In this document: piece after piece, positions 6,423 to 7,171 of the stretch | Numbering within the stretch: the first letter of the stretch is position 1 | Layout of the letters: each line of letters starts with the position of its first letter | Assembly (NCBI GenBank): GCA_945897695.1 | Contig: CAMDGW010000123.1 | Location: 1-7,171, forward strand | Origin: Pseudobacteriovorax antillogorgiicola | Lineage (GTDB): Bacteria; Bdellovibrionota_B; Oligoflexia; Oligoflexales; RGVZ01 | Length of the DNA: 7,171 nucleotides | Direction of reading: 5' to 3' | The notes under the pieces: model-generated | Told to the model about the DNA's origin: nothing | Databases searched by the model: none | Seen by the model: only the letters and a program-made list of their open reading frames with translations | Made by a program: the position numbers and the translations under genes

Positions 6423-7171
6423 GGAGACATAAACTCCCATCGTCATTTTGGAAAACCCACTGGAGCAGTCCGTCATCAGTCATACGCACATAGTAGTTGC
6501 GACAGGTTCCCCTGGGAGATGGCGATGTGTCGGTCCACCAGGATGTCGCCAGGCGTTCACAAAAAATCATGCCTGATGATTGATGCTTTGAAGCCAATGG
6601 TTCTGGGTTGTCATAGATAAATAAAGGGCGTCGTTGATGCATGGCAAGCCTCGCAATATTTCCCAAAGGTAAGCTGAGTGGATCTCTGGATTCTCCGGAA
6701 CAGGTTTTTGCAAAAGATCTTTCTGGGGACCAGTGATCTGTCGTGTCGTAGCTAACCAGTGAAACAGGCAATGAGTTTTCAAGGTCTCTTAGCTGTGAAT
6801 GCTCTGTGGATAAATCATCTTTAAATAGACTTCTAACAGTTGATGGAATTAATAGCCGTTCTGTGACGGCAAGACTCCACTCGGTCACCGAATCATCACT
6901 AAAATATGTTTCGCCGCTGGGATCACGCTTTTGGCGTGACTGCATGGCGTTTTGCCAGGAATAGAAGGCCTGGAGCAGCGCTGTCTTGTGATGGCCGGAT
7001 TCGCGGTGGAGGGCATGCGGATGGCGGAACAAGACGGGGATGTGGAGGGACGGGCTGCAGGAAAAGGACAGCACCCACTCCAGGCTTACAACTCGTTCGC
7101 TGGATGTCCAGCAATTGAGATTGCAGAGTTTATTAAGGTCTTCACAAAGAAGTGGCGCTATGTGCTCCCAT
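6406..7171 (-). CDS. imuB: ImuB, Y-family polymerase-like mutasome subunit (C-terminal 254 residues)
   Basis: The reading frame is open from the right edge, so the N-terminus and the polymerase-like palm are missing. Methionine/valine codons inside the window, such as GTG at 7074, are internal. ImuB is a Y-family polymerase homologue, usually without catalytic acidic residues, that bridges DnaE2, the beta clamp and RecA/ImuA in damage-induced mutagenesis. The visible part matches the family's C-terminal half. It has a little-finger-like segment with SERVVSLEW near the edge, and HWSPERSF. The conserved end has RRPLFIYDNPEPLA, a WW pair, RNYYVRMTDDG, and a closing LHGLYG. The place where relatives have a QLxLF-type clamp-binding motif holds VRSLF (6823-6837). 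The stop overlaps the dnaE2 start by 17 bases, supporting one transcript. Identity rests on this C-terminal pattern plus adjacency to dnaE2. The promoter, any LexA site and imuA would be off the right edge. Confidence 0.88.
   Translation of the reverse strand, partial: WEHIAPLLCEDLNKLCNLNCWTSSERVVSLEWVLSFSCSPSLHIPVLFRHPHALHRESGHHKTALLQAFYSWQNAMQSRQKRDPSGETYFSDDSVTEWSLAVTERLLIPSTVRSLFKDDLSTEHSQLRDLENSLPVSLVSYDTTDHWSPERSFAKTCSGESRDPLSLPLGNIARLAMHQRRPLFIYDNPEPLASKHQSSGMIFCERLATSWWTDTSPSPRGTCRNYYVRMTDDGLLQWVFQNDDGSLCLHGLYG
6434..6438 (-). promoter_or_regulatory. Ribosome binding site supporting the dnaE2 start at 6422
   Basis: GGGAG on the minus strand lies 11 bases before the ATG at 6422, inside the 3' end of imuB. 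The spacing is a little long, but the in-frame ATGs upstream (6440, 6446, 6476) have no comparable site. Confidence 0.45.

Noticed and set aside
7072..7074. GTG as the start of a short 222-residue protein
   Set aside because: The frame stays open upstream to the window edge with ImuB-like sequence (SERVVSLEW), so this is an internal valine of a longer protein.
6906..7118. Arg/Gly-rich plus-strand and Pro-rich minus-strand open frames at the right end
   Set aside because: They are alternative frames of imuB, produced by a locally G+C-richer stretch. The imuB frame continues uninterrupted to the edge and carries the family pattern.

Overview
The window reads as chromosomal DNA from a Gram-negative bacterium with moderate G+C content, probably a proteobacterium or a relative such as Bdellovibrionota/Oligoflexia. 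That placement is an inference. It rests on a glutathione-type glyoxalase II, a lipoprotein-like exported CAP protein, and an ImuB/DnaE2 mutagenesis cassette. No rRNA, tRNA, CRISPR array, insertion sequence or phage gene is visible. Coding density is high and no intergenic gap exceeds about 190 bases.

Left part (1-1620): two minus-strand genes. The one nearer the edge (64-591) encodes a small four-helix membrane protein with conserved histidines and a His/Asp/Gly-rich C-terminal tail, probably DUF2231-related. Next to it (703-1431) is a complete glyoxalase II (gloB) with all metal ligands. Its best start is a TTG behind a strong AGGGGG ribosome site, and a near-perfect extended -10 promoter lies upstream. 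A hairpin past the membrane-protein stop is a plausible terminator.

Middle (1621-2676): one plus-strand gene, divergent from gloB. It encodes an exported, probably lipid-anchored protein with an unrecognised N-terminal domain, a Pro/Asn/Thr-rich linker and a C-terminal CAP/SCP domain. Its stop codon lies only 3 bases from the stop of the convergent minus-strand operon.

Right part (2680-7171): a minus-strand operon read from the right edge inward: imuB (5' end outside the window), dnaE2/imuC, then a stand-alone Smr-domain gene. imuB and dnaE2 overlap by 17 bases; dnaE2 and the Smr gene share an ATGA stop/start. ImuB and DnaE2 are the known partners of the SOS-induced translesion mutasome (ImuA-ImuB-DnaE2). 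Any imuA, promoter and LexA site would lie beyond the right edge. The coupling of an Smr-domain protein, a family that includes nucleases tied to MutS2, to this cassette is the most interesting feature. Secondary points are a degenerate beta-clamp motif in ImuB and substitutions at PHP metal-ligand positions in DnaE2. I found no clear evidence of an entirely new system.
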